DNA of 64,000 nt from the NCBI GenBank assembly GCA_029255685.2, contig CM055316.2, positions 70,447,237 through 70,511,236 of the forward strand. Direction: 5' to 3'. The DNA comes from Silene conica (Eukaryota > Streptophyta > Magnoliopsida > Caryophyllales > Caryophyllaceae). The notes beneath the pieces were generated by a model that did no database searches, was not told the DNA's origin, and saw only the letters and a list, made by a program, of their open reading frames with translations. The position numbers and the translations under genes were made by a program. This document shows positions 21,944-34,600 of the stretch, one piece after another (positions within the stretch are counted from its first letter, which is position 1; every line of letters begins with the position of its first letter).

Positions 21944-23969
21944 CTCTACAATAATATATTCAAATTAGGAATAAAAAGAAGAAAAGAGTAAGTAGAATGA
22001 ATTATGAATGGATGTCCATAAGTTGACAAGTATGATTGTTTTACCGATTACCAGTTAGAGGCGTATGCGATGGTGGAGACGGTGGAGACGGCGGCGTGAA
22101 CAACGGCGTTTTTTTTTGTATAGGCTACGTCTACGTGCTATGGGGATTGGTGACTTGGTTCTCCAGAATTTTGAAAAGCACATTCAATATATATGCTCCG
22201 TATAACAGACCCCCGTTAGGGAGTGCTCCGTATTTATTATAGAGGGTATTTTTTAATCCCGCACACGATTTTGCTTAATTTTGCACAGTACACATATTCA
22301 ACTGTCTTATTCCGATTTTATCCCTATCATTTTTCACACCGCGTTAAAGAGGACAATAATAAAAAACGAAAGAAATCCATAAAAAACATGTATGCTTAGC
22401 CACCCCACCACCCGAACGCACCACTAGCCGGCCGCCGCTATAAACTGACCCACCACCAACCGCCACAAACCGACCCAACTTCAACAATACAAAATCTCAA
22501 ATCTCTGAATTTCAAACTCTAATTGTAAAAATTCTCTTTTTAATATAAAAAACATTCATTTTATCAATTAAAATACGCGTATTAATAGATTTGTTGATAG
22601 AATGACGGAATTACTTGTCATATGTGCGAATTAAAATCCGTAATTTGTTAAATTATTAACAATTTAGTTGAAAGTGAAAAGAAGATGAAAGAAAATTTTA
22701 TTTAAGTTGTTTTTTTAACAAAGGGTAAATTCGTAATAAGGTGACAAAGTGTGCTGGTTAAGTAAAATTATGGGCTAGATTTAGCAAAATATGTCATTAA
22801 ACGGTTCTTCGGTATCTATTAATAATCAATAATAGCTTAAATATGGTAAAATTCACATAATATACTCATTAATCATGGTAAATATAGGGACTGTCTACGT
22901 TTAGACTCGGACAAGACCATTTGGTCTGGACCAAACCCAAAGCGAATTCATTTACGCCCGGTTCTCGGTCCACACATTTTGAAGTTTTGGTTTCCGCTCC
23001 GAAACCGGTTAATTTCTATCTCGTTGGGTTCATATGAAAATTAAATTGATGTGAAAGCACGGAAATTGCAATAATCCTTTGATTGTCATGTTGGAGTTTT
23101 ATTTTTTAAGGAGTTTCAAATGACCATAAGGGGTAAGTATGAAGTTTAAAACACCCACTGTTGACCCACATATTACAAAATATGGCGTAACCAAACAACC
23201 TTTATCATAATTCATGAGAGTTTAAAATTCCTATAAATTAGGTGAGTAAATAAACGAGATCTCAGTGAGAATTCTGTGAAATTTACTTCCCACGTTTTTT
23301 TTTTGACAACAGTGCACTTCCCACATTAAGTGACACATTCCAACCAATTTTTTATTTCATCTCATGTCATTTAGAAAATCACAAGAATGATTTTTTCTTG
23401 AAACTTCAATTTTTCTAACAAATTAAACAATCCCTTAACGAGTTCTTAGTTAATTTGCTGTGACGAAAAGTACAAGTAGGTAAAAATTGTGAATGTGCTG
23501 TACTCGTAGTTGTTTGTCGATGATATCATTGATATGTTGCAAAGAGATTTAAGAAATTGGAATTATATCGTTCTTAATTTCGATGGTATCATTGATATAA
23601 AAAGCTCGTTTCACCTTTCCGTTTTATCCAGTTTCTCTTGTTTATTAAAAAAGGGGTTTCGTTTCTTTTATGGTTTTTTTAGGTTGAGTGTGAGAGTTTA
23701 TTTAATATTAGCACGCTTTTTGCTTTTATTGGATAAATCTCTGACATCTGTTGTTTTCAGTGGTTCCCGAGGTTTTTTTATGCAGTTTTTGGTGAAGGTT
23801 AATGATTACCTTTTGAGGAATATCATTAGGCTGTCAGAGTTAGTAGGGTTCGTGCTTCTCTAAACCAATCAGTGTGGTTAGTGTATCTGACAGGTCTGCT
23901 CTTCTCTGTGGGAGACGTTTAGGGTTTCCTGGTTGAACCCAAATTTTTTAGTATTTATACCGCTTTGGT
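21944..23969. other. Intergenic plus possible LINE 5' leader
   Basis: AT-rich, with no recognisable gene. The first few hundred bases would be the promoter of the zinc-ribbon gene. The stretch just before 24053 may belong to the 5' UTR of the LINE, but its 5' boundary and target duplication could not be found. An open frame at 23510-23863 shows no family resemblance. Confidence 0.5.
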
Positions 23970-24052
23970 TTGTGGCTTCCTCACTCACCCATATCAGTTT
24001 TCTTCTTTTTCTCTTTGTTTTTTTCGTTGTTTTGTTTCTGCTTTATCTCCAT

Positions 24053-26372
24053 GGCTCACAATCATGGCTTTGGAAGTAGTTTTTATATGCATGCAGGAGG
24101 TAATGAAGAGTTTTATAACAGAAATGAAGGAACCTTTCATCATGGATCTTCTTCTAGACAAACCTATCATCACTCATATCCAAATGCAGAGTTTTCGCCT
24201 AATAATGCTGAACATGTGCATGCATGGCGTTTTCCGCGCTCTGGGCCAGTTTTCAGTTTGGATCCTACGTCTTTAGGGATGATCAGGAGGATTTGCTAAG
24301 GAAAACCTACACTACTTTCTTTGGAGCTATGATGGTCTTTACTAAATGGTTTCCGGATAGCATTCCTAGGACCATTCGGTTTCCTTTTGTTGAGCTATGG
24401 GTACGTATTTGTGGACTTCCATTCGAATATCTAACAAATGAAGTGGCAAATATTGTTGGGCATCTTCTAAGCAACCATTATGAAGTGGATACTTTTGATA
24501 CAATCCCAGATAAAAACTATTTGAGAGTTAAAGCTCGGGTTCAGCTAAATGAGCCTTTGGCTCCGAGTTTCTTTTTGTCTATGGAGGGTGGTTATTTGTT
24601 GTGGATACAGTTTCGATACGAGGATGTTTTTAAATATTGTGTAAGATGCGGGAAAATAGGACATGTTGGCTCGTGCTGTAAGGAAAGCTTGACAACAATC
24701 GTGTCAAGTGTTAATGGTCTTCTGGATAAAGCTCAGGGCAAAGGTTTTGTGGTTTTTCAAGCAACAAGTAACCACACAATGTTCAATCTGGATCTTCGTG
24801 CTACGCCGTCAACAACTAAGTTTGTATCTGCTAAAGTTAGGTTGGGTGTGGATGATGATGATGGTGGGGCATCTGATAACCCCTTTGAAGAGGAACTTAT
24901 GATTGATTTTGGGCTGGGTACAACAGGGGGGTAGAGTTTTCCCTGGTATGAAGTTTTGTGTTACAGCCCAACCATTTGCAGGGCCAGTTCTCTTTAATGT
25001 TGGTCCTCAGGGGTTGGGGACAGAGGCTGGGAATGGAGAGGGTAATGGTGGTTTGAATGATGAGTTCATGCAGGGTGGTGGTGATAATATGCAAAAGGGG
25101 GGGGGGGGAATGGTTTTAATAAAGAGGTTAACATGCAGGATAATACTGAGACAATGGCTGATGATGAGGTACCTATGGGTATGGCAGAGAATGTCCCTCC
25201 TTTTGAAAGTGGCTTTGTGGGAGATTTGGATAATACGGATCTTATTAATAACTTGCATGAGGGGGGTGGGGGGTGGATATATCTATGGGAATAATGCTAC
25301 TCATCATATGCAACATCCTAATATCCAGCACTTCCCTAATCAAGCTTCAAATGACCCGTATGCTTTGTATGTCAACTATGATGGCACGGTAAGCTCAGAA
25401 CCAGTTAATAGAGATCAGTACATTCAGGAGGCTATTCTGAATCGGGTTGAGAATGATTTTAATTGGGGCCGTATGAATGATGAAAATAGAGGTTATAGTC
25501 AGGTTTTTGAACCTCCACCCTCGGGCCTTCCTGTGGTTTATCATTATGATTATTATAATGGTCAACATGGTGAAGGGATTCATGGTGGGAATGCAAATGA
25601 CTCTGGAGGTATGGATGTGGAAAATGGGAATGGTGGTCCTAATAATGAGTTTGTTATTAATATTAAAGACAGCTCCTCTAATTATTCTACTCCGGAGGTA
25701 CCAAGTGACAGTGATGGTTTTATGGAAAGGGAGAGGGGATCTAGTGATGATGAAAGTGGGAAGGAAGACAAGGGTAAGGAGATATGTGATGAAGGGTTTA
25801 CTGATGAAGTAAACACTACTCTGTCTTTGCAGATGGCTCCGGGTAATGTGGTACTAGAAGTTGGGGAATGTAGTACGAAATTCTCTGTTAAGAAGATTGT
25901 GGATGAAGATCAGGAGGTTTTTGTTGTTAATCCTAGCATTTTTGAAGCTAAGGTTGATCTTTCTGTAGGCTGGGGTGAAAGTTTTAAACATAGGAATGAT
26001 TACGTTGCGGCAGCGGGGTATGATGAAGGGTTGGCTGAGGGTAGGTCTGTGTCTGCCTCTTGTATTCTGAAGAAAACTGTGATTTCTGATGTGAAAGAGG
26101 GCTATGGAGCTGGTCTTTGTGATGAAAATTTACCTTTTAAAAAAAGAAAGTGTGTCTCTGATTCTATGAATGTGCAAGTGCCAACAGTGAGTTTGGTCCA
26201 TATTGGGTATGCTAAGCCCTATTTACAACACTTAGCGAAGAAACTGAGGACTTCTTTGAGCCCTGTTGTTGATATTTCTGGAATGAGTACTGGAAATGGT
26301 TTCTGCATGAAGATTGATGATATGGATTGTAGCAGCTCAGGTGAATCATCAGTGATGGGGGGGAGGATTTGA
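24053..26372 (+). pseudogene. LINE ORF1 (DUF4283-like plus CCHC zinc knuckle)
   Basis: Begins MAHNHGFGSSF at 24053. A frame change near 24230-24290 leads into a domain containing ELWVRICGLPFEYLTNEVA (DUF4283-like) and then CVRCGKIGHVGSCC, a CX2CX4HX4C knuckle at about 24638-24680. Beyond that the protein is Gly/Asn/Asp-rich and continues to 26372 with frame changes at G-runs (about 24927 and 25099-25110). ORF1 proteins bind LINE RNA. The frame changes at homopolymers could be real decay or sequencing error. Confidence 0.75.
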
Positions 26373-26414
26373 AGGTGTTGCGGAGGTTGGCCACAAACAA
26401 CCTCCTCTTTCGCC

Positions 26415-29400
26415 ATGAATGTTCTAGGATGGAAATGTAGGGGCCTAAATGATACGCTCTCCCCTATAATTCCAAGAATTAGAGCGTTGGTCGTGGATAA
26501 TAATTTGTCTTGTCTCTTTTTGTCGGAAACGAAATGTAATGTTTCAGTTGTTGCTAATATGTTTAGGGGTATGGGTTTTTGTAACTCGGTGGGTTTTGAT
26601 GCTCTTGGTAGTTCTGGAGGTTTGTGGTGTGGCTGGAAATCGGATATTCGGATGTCGTTAGTCTATGCGTGTAAGAATTTCCTAATCCTTTTGAATAATA
26701 TGAATGCTTCTTTGCCTTGGTATTTGATCTGTTTCTATGGAGAACCTAATCTCCAATGCCGAGAGGAGGTCTTTGAGGCATTAGGAGGGTGGATTGAATG
26801 TTTAGATTTACCTTTCGTTATTTTTGGCGACTTCAATCAAATAGAATACGCAAGTGATAAATATAGTACGAAGAAAGGATCTCTTGCGGGTGCTTCTTTC
26901 TTTCATAATTGGAGAATTCAGCATCTTTTAATCGATTTACCGTTTAAGGGTCCTCGCTTTACGTGGAGTAATAATAGGAAGGGCTTCAAGAGGGTTTTTG
27001 AGAGATTGGATAGGGGATATGGATCTAAGGATTGGCTTTCTATATTTCCAGATTCAGGTATTTTCCATTACCCGATTCAGATTTCGAATCATGCCCCTAT
27101 TATTTTGGATTTGGCTCTTACTTTTAATAAATGTCCGAAACCGTATAAGATTGACGCTTGGTGTTTGGATAATCAAGAGTGTCGTATCATTATTAGTAAT
27201 GCATGGAGTAAGAGAACTTTTGGTACACCATGTCATCAATTATCGAGTAAGTTAGGACGTACTAGATGTGTTATCAAAAAATGGGTTCTTGATAAAAGGG
27301 ATGAGTGGAAGGCTAAGTGGAATGATTTTGATTCTAATTTGATTCAAGCTTTGGATAAAGGTTTAAATACGGGGGATTTTGATGATTTTGATATTAGTAA
27401 TAAGGAGGCTACGGAATTTGCAAAAGCCGTTGATGATTTTGATATTAGTAATAAGGAGGCTACGGAATTTGCAAAAGCCGCTAGTGTATATTTAACTGGG
27501 TCAAGGCCGTGCAGGTCAAAATTTTATCCTTGGCATTAAAGATGATACTGGCTCATGGATTTATGATTCTAAGTTGATCGCTGACAGGTTTAGGAATTAT
27601 TTCATTGGCATTTTTTGTTCTTATCAGTCTAATGATGTGGATACGAGTTATGTTTAAAGTGGTTTCCGGGTGTCTGATGCGGATCCGGGAATGGAATGTG
27701 ATCCGTTTTTTGCTAACATTAAGACTAGAGTCCTTCAAGATGACGTTGATGATTTAAATAAGCCTTTCACTTCAAAAGAGGTAAGATGTGCTGCTTTTCA
27801 GTTAAGCTCTCTTAAGTCGCCGGGACCGGATGGTTTTTCGGCTATTTTCTTTCACAAGTACTGGCATTTGGTTAAGGAGGATGTGTCGACTGCTGTCCTA
27901 GATGTTCTTAATGGTGATTTTAACCCGGGAGATCTTAACAGAACTTTTATCACTCTTATTCCTAAGAACGATTGCCCGGAAAAGGTTGAAGACTACCGAC
28001 CTATTAGCTTGTGTAACGTAATAATGAAAATTATTACTAAATGCATAGCGAATAGGTTAACTAAGATTATGTCTTATTTGGTCAGTGATGCTCAGAATGC
28101 TTTTGTGAAAGGTAGGCAGATTTCAGATAATATTATTTTGGCTCATGAATTATTCCAGAATATCAATTGTTATAAAAAGGGAAGGTTTGGTAAATTTGCT
28201 TTTAAGGCAGACATGAGCAAAGCTTACGATAGGGTTAGGTGGTCTTTCTTGAGGCAGACGTTGGCTTCGTTTGGTTTCCCTTCTGGGATTGTGGATCTGA
28301 TTATGAGATGTGTTACGTCAGTTTCATATGAGCTTCTCTTTAATGGAGCGCCGTTGAGGAGCTTTACGCCATGTCAGGGTATTAGGCAGGGAGACCCTCT
28401 ATCTCCTTTCCTCTTTATTCTTTGCATGGAGGTTTTGTCTCAGAATGTTCAAGCTGCTTGTGAGAATAAGGTGTTATGGGGCATTTTTATTTTGAAAGAT
28501 TGTAGACCGATTTCTCATCTTTTTTTTTTGCAGATGACTCCATTTTCTTTATTGAGAATAAAGGAAATGCGTATCAGCAACTGATTAAGATTATGGATCG
28601 GTTTTGTGTGTTATCGGGGCAATCTATGAATAATAAGAAATCAGGGATTATTTTTAGTCCAAATACAACGTTACGGGAAGTGCAGGACGGTTTGTCTGTG
28701 TTAAGAATTGAGAATAACAAAGGTATTGGTAAGTACTTGGGTATTGAATCTGATTTTGTTGGTTCAAAGAAGGAGATTTTTGCCGAGATGGTTGATAAGG
28801 TTAAGAAAAGGCTAGCCTCTTGGAATGGTTTGTTTCTTTCGTCTGCAGGTCGTCTTTCTCTAATTTCTTCTGTTCTGTCCACTTTATCCAATTATGTTCT
28901 ATCGGTGTTTAAAATACCGATAAGTGTGGCGAAAAAGATTGATGCTTTATTGTCACAGTTTTGGTGGGCTGGAATGAGATTAAATAGGACTATTCATTGG
29001 ACGAGTAGAATTTTCACTAACTTACCAAAGTCTTCAGGAGGGCTTGGAATTAAAAATATTGCGTGTATGAATAAGGCTTTGCTTGGTAAGATTGCTTGGA
29101 AGATCATCATGGATAGGGAGTCTTTGCTTAGTAAAGTGTTTTACCACAAGTTTTTTTGAAGGGGTATGATTCCGAGTACTGAGAATATTAGAGGAGGAGC
29201 ACAAGGTTCGTGGGGTTGGCGGAGTATTCGGTGGGCTATGGATCTTATCTTGCCAGGTATTGGTTGGAATTTTTGGCATGGCTCTTGTCTTAATGTGTGG
29301 GAGGTACCTTGGGTGAATGGTGAGGTCCCGGTTCTTCCTGATTGCCATGGATTTGATACTCCACTTAGTATTATTTCTCTTACCATTTCTGACCTTATTC

Positions 29401-30611
29401 TTAATGATAAGAGATGGAATGTGGCTCTTATATCAGATTTGGTTGATGAAAATTGGACATCTAGAATTACTGCTATGCCTATCTGTGATTCTATTGGTGA
29501 GGATAGTATTTTTTGGAAGCATTGTGTTAATGGTGTTTATTCGGTTAAATCTGGTTATGGTCGGTGTTTTGAGGATATGTTTAGCAAGGTGGCAAAGAGT
29601 AAGGATTTAAAGCGGGTGGATGATAAAATTAGAGCTTTTTGTAAAACTAGGTTGTGGCATCTACCGGGACCTAGTAAATGGAAGACGTTCTTATGGCGGA
29701 TTTTGGTCGGTGCTCTTCCGGTAGGGTATGAGTTCAAGCGAAGAAAGTTTACGGGAGAGTTTGTTTGTCCGTTTTGTGAGAATTATGGTTATGAAGAGAC
29801 TATCGATCACCTATTTAGAGATTGTCCGTTCACGGCGCGTATTTGGGCTTCTTCTCCTTTGGGAATTCGGGTTGAAGGAGCTTTCCATCTTCAGATTTCG
29901 CATTGGATTATAAATTGGATATCCTTCTTTTATGGTTGTGAAGACGCTTCTGAGAGAATCATTCTTTTCTTAGCGTGTCTTTGGAATGTCTGGTGTGTTA
30001 GGAATAATGTGGTCTTTAGGAAAGGTACGTTCTCTGGTAAGATGTTTTTTAATATGTATGGAGAATCTGTTAAAACTGCTCTAGATGCTGAGGGGAGTAG
30101 GAGGGATACTATTAGCATCTCTAGGGAGGACTATGATGATCAGGAGGATTCTTTGAGGTTTCAGGAAAGATTGAAAAATTTCTTCTCTTGCTTCTTTATT
30201 GGTAAGGATGGAGGGTGTGATATGTTTAAGGTTAAGGTGGACGCTGGCTGGAAAGATACGCGGCATGCCTCAGCTGGATGGGTAGTTTATGACCCAGGTG
30301 GGACTATTGTGGGGTGGTTTCAGGAATGCTTTAATGCAGAATCAGCTATCCAAGCAGAAACGTGGGCTATTAGGAGTGTTCTGAGATGGGCATTATCAAG
30401 GAATTTACGTCATCTGCAAGTGTCTTCTGACTGTCTTCAAAGCTTGATTCAAATCTTTGAATTTGCTAAGCCTTTTAATTCTACTAAGGGCTTACTGCAT
30501 GATATCGAAGCACTTTCTCTTAATTTTCATTGTCTTAGTTTTAGTTTTATCCCGAGAAACATTAACCAGATTGCACATAATCTGGCTAAGAATGCGTCGG
30601 GGATCTTGTAG
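26415..30611 (+). pseudogene. LINE ORF2 (endonuclease, reverse transcriptase, RNase H)
   Basis: Endonuclease blocks: LGWKCRGLND, FLSETKC, FGDFNQIE, FERLDRG and SNHAPIILDL (26415-27120). RT blocks: SPGPDGFSAIFF, YRPISLCNV, AFVKGRQISDNI, KADMSKAYDRV, GIRQGDPLSPFLFI, and FADDSIFF split by a one-base shift at a T-run (about 28520-28530). Zinc-binding C-terminal domain: CPFCENYGYEETIDHLFRDC (about 29767-29830). RNase H: KVDAGWKD, AESAIQAETWA, SSDCLQSL (30235-30480). Breaks occur at about 27540, 27657, 28525 and 29158. A 51-bp tandem duplication sits at 27379-27480. Confidence 0.85.
27379..27480 (+). repeat. 51-bp tandem duplication in LINE ORF2
   Basis: Two adjacent, apparently identical 51-bp copies (27379-27429 and 27430-27480) encode DDFDISNKEATEFAKA twice in frame, in the linker between endonuclease and RT. 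Perfect identity points to a recent event. Confidence 0.85.
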
Positions 30612-30630
30612 ACTTTTGTTTATTTACAGC

Positions 30631-30676
<46 letters not shown>

Positions 30677-30680
<4 letters not shown>

Positions 30681-31688
30681 TATACTCTCTAGTCTCTCCT
30701 ATTTCATATATGTATTTTTTAAAATTGATTGTTCAGATTTTTTTCTCTTTCCTATTTTGAAATTTTTTATTATTATTTTATTCATTTATCTCCCCAATTA
30801 TCAAGCCCCAACCAACTTTTTTACTCATATTTTTTTCTTCTTTAATATTTATACCCACAATTTCTTATTTGATACATACTTCGTATTCTCTACCTTAATC
30901 CTTGTCCCCAATTCAAAGGGAACAATATATATGAAGTATAATTGTATTTATTAAAGATATTGAGATCTTTCAATTTAAGATAGGAGGGACTCATTTAAAA
31001 AATCTATAGAATATAAGATTTAATTTTGGTAATAAAACAGGTAGCATAGCTAAGATTTCTTAAGATCATATCGCCATATAGCTTCTATAATTAATTGATA
31101 CGGGGCAACTTTCAACATAATAAAAACCGTAAAACAAAATCCCCAAAAACTGATACGTAAGTCATCGACGAGAGCATTTAAGACATCGAACGGACCATGT
31201 TATTCCATTACCATTTCATCCATAATGCGAGAGTATTTGCCTACATGCGTACTGTAAAAGTTGAGTAAACAGATCATATACAAGTTTTTTTTTGGCAAGA
31301 TACAATAATAAGCTCAAAGATTAGCCCGAGAGGCTAATCCATCTCAGACTCTCCATTATGAACATGAATTACTGCTACCATGGTGGACGTCTACCCGTCT
31401 TAGTGGTCCTTTGCCTTCTCGGCTAATACAGTAGCAGTAGAAACCAGGAACTGATGAATTCAAAGGAACATTGGAATTGAGTTGGAAAATTGGAAAAGTT
31501 AGAAAATCTCGACTTACGAGTATAATTTACGATCTCTATGCAGATACAACATGGGCCATGGCATCACGCTCGTAACAACTCCAGCCAAAATATTCTGACA
31601 TATAACAAGAGATAGAGACCCTCTTCCAAATTACACAGTAGTGCAGTTGCTGACAAGTATCGTCACTCGTACCTGATGACACCTACTT
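30677..31688. other. Intergenic, 3' flank of scramblase gene
   Basis: No gene seen. A TAGTCTCTCCTAT-like end at about 30690 and its rough complement at about 30990 could be a decayed MITE. The part closest to 31689 would contain the 3' UTR of the minus-strand scramblase gene. Confidence 0.5.
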
Positions 31689-34600
31689 TTACTCCGACAC
31701 CATCACAAATGGTAAGCCCCTGTATGCAAACAAGTTAATTTAGGAAAAAGTTGCAAAATACACCAAATATAAAACTCTTATCTTCCCCAAGACTCACATT
31801 GAAATATTTTAGGGTGCAATAGTGGATGAAGAAAACTCTTATCTACCCGTCTTAGTGGTCCTTTTCCATTATTTCAACGGCCTTACATTATTTAGATTGC
31901 AATTTGTGGCTGTTCTTCCATCCGGAATTTATGGTTAATATAAAATAGTTATATATAGAGCCACACATCAATGAGAAGGAAAGTAGGAAACGTTAACAAG
32001 GGTGGCATGTGTGAGGGTCAAGATGTATTATGCATTTTTCCGTCACTACTATTACATCGGCCAAATGATGGCCCTCCTCTCACGTTCATTCCTTAAAAAG
32101 GACACCCTAGATTGGCCATGTAGAAAGATACAACAAAATCAACATGTCAGCTTACCAGCCCCCATGTCTGGAGAAATAGTCATTATCCAGCGACACCGCT
32201 AGAGCTAACACAACAGCTCTCTCTGAAAGGGTCAGTGGTCGGGCAGTTTCTAACTCCTCAACCTGCAAATATGAATTGATGGTGCCACCGTACTAGTAAG
32301 TATAAATGACAAATGTCTTGGTCATTTATCATGTTTGTAAGTTTGTTCTTTATTTTGTCAAAGGAGTATGGCATGTTTACCTCTTTCCCAGGGCCAGTTT
32401 TCAATGCAGAATCGGAACTTCCAAATCTAATGACATATTGTCCAGCATCCGTGAATATCTAAATCAAGACAGATTTTACAAAATCAGAACAGTACAGTTA
32501 GTCAATGACTGTAACGAGATCATGTATTATCAGTTGTTCGTCAAGGCTGGTAGTATCATGCTTTAACCCATTTGTCTCAGAAAGGACCCTACAATTCAAG
32601 TACTTGAATAGCTTATCTCCTTAAAAAGGAGAGAGCTATAAACAAACAACCGCATTCCCTCGAGGGTTTCAGATGATGATTCATGTCAGCCGACCCCAGA
32701 GCATTTTGGGACTAAGGGTCTGATGTTGCTGCTGTTATAAGCAAATAAGTCTCAAAATAAAATGCCACCCCATGTTTACAGAGTATAAATTAGTACAACT
32801 GATCTTGCAGCAGCTTGCAGTCCTTCAATTCACCAGCGACTTCCCACGATGGCATATATCCATTACGGGATATCTCGTTAAACATTGTCAGATGTAAATA
32901 GTTGCTTGGAGAAGTAAATAGCCACTTGGAGACTCAGACGACTGACAAATAAGAGTTGGGTAGGGCAGTAGTTGGCTATTTAATTAAAAAATTTACCAAA
33001 TTTTGCTTGTTTCTACACGTACTTTATAATTTATATATCTATTGATTAATTGTTTATAAACCTGCTAAAAAGGAACAGTTAAAGTTAACTGAGCAAAATC
33101 AATCACTTTCAGGGTCTAGATCAATATGAACCTGTATAGTCGCTAAGATTGAGAAACCCCCATGTAAGATATGTTTCACTCACACAGCCGGACAGCTTCA
33201 ACTTATAATTTAGAACTTAAAATTAAATATTAGCTAACCGCCAGCAGTGATGAAGAGAAATATACCTCAAAACCAAACCCTCTCCAGTCACGGTCTACCT
33301 GGGCAAGTATATTACCCTTAATATCCTTCAAGGTAAAAGTCCAGCACCAGAAGCCAGGGTTTTCAACCACTGCAAATTGCTTATTGCTACATGGTACATA
33401 TTACAATGTGAAAATAAACAAGAAAAGCTGCTTAAACACGGATTGAAATCAGGATAGTAGAGGTTGTGAAAATTACTCCAGGTATAAATCATAGATCCTC
33501 CTCCAAAGATGCCATCGTTGATGTACCACTCCAATCTCCTGTTCATTAATATTCATTCCAGAGTTGTTATTTCAGCTAGCAATGTAGCTGGTATTTTAAT
33601 TAGTTTAAAAAAAGGCGAGGCAAATTTCATGTCAATGATAAAGCTTCCCATGTACATTCGTTGTTGCATGCTTAGCACCTTGATTGTCCATGGAATTGGT
33701 ATTCACTAATTTAAGTTCTCGTACTAATTAAGTGAAGCTAAGTTTGCATAAACTCTCATGGTTTGGAAGCAGCTATGATAAAACTAGGTTTGGTGTCCGG
33801 CCCTAGCCCGGGCAACCTCTATTTATCGTCCAATTTTTTTTTTTAAGTAAATAAAACTACGTTACACTTGCTTAACTCATATGTTTACCGTTTATACTAA
33901 AATGTAGAATTTATCAAAAAACTATGAGACACATTCACTACTCTTGCGGTTAATATTGTTACGTAATTCGCATTCACGAAATATCATGTTAATACTATTA
34001 TATTCACTACTCCTCCGGTTATTGTTGTTTATTTGACTACTCACGCTATTTTTAGCGCTATATTCACTTCCGTTGATTTTATCAAACTCATATTTAAACA
34101 AATAATTTGTTTTTTAAATTGAATTGTTAGCTATTTTTTCATAGTTTCTACGTTGTTCATACTGCTACTTAAATTACATTTGTTGTGAGTACTAATCTAC
34201 TATTACTTTCACTACTCATGTCGTCAATATCGTTTCTTTCACTACTCCCGCATTTAATAATGTTAATTTCACTATATCTGTGGTTACTATTGCTTTCACT
34301 ACTCCCGTTTTTCAGTTGATTATCTAATTTTATGGAATATACAGATTAAGAAATATTGTATCTTTTGAAATTTAATTTTTAAATCAGTTAATAATCTAAT
34401 TTAAAAAATATAGTACAAAATAAAGAATATTGTATCTTAATAATTCTGATTTAAATCCCTTTATATAGTTTCGAAAACATAACCTACCTATATTATATTT
34501 GTCCATGTTAAACATCTTTGTACATCTAATAAACTACGTAATATAATGAAACTGCATAGATTTATCTACTTAAATAGAAGTCCCTTGGTTTCTCGATTAT

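Larger units (their letters stand above)
24053..30676 (+). mobile_element. L1-type LINE retrotransposon with RNase H domain, near full length
   Basis: Plus-strand order: ORF1 with a nucleic-acid-binding domain and CCHC zinc knuckle (24053-26372), ORF2 with AP-type endonuclease, reverse transcriptase, zinc-binding C-terminal domain and RNase H (26415-30611), a 22-bp 3' UTR and a 43-base poly(A) tail (30634-30676). This is the layout of plant L1 elements that carry an extra RNase H. The long pure A-tail suggests a recent insertion, yet both ORFs contain several frameshifts. The 5' end and target duplication were not determined. Confidence 0.9.

Noticed and set aside
23510-23863. 117-codon open frame before the LINE
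   Set aside because: Hydrophobic, T-rich translation without family similarity. An upstream LINE ORF is possible but unsupported.
30457-30954. Open frame running through the LINE poly(A) tail
   Set aside because: A poly-lysine translation of the tail, out of frame with ORF2.
30687-30990. Possible MITE with TAGTCTCTCCTAT-like ends
   Set aside because: Only about 12 bp of inverted similarity and no clear target duplication.
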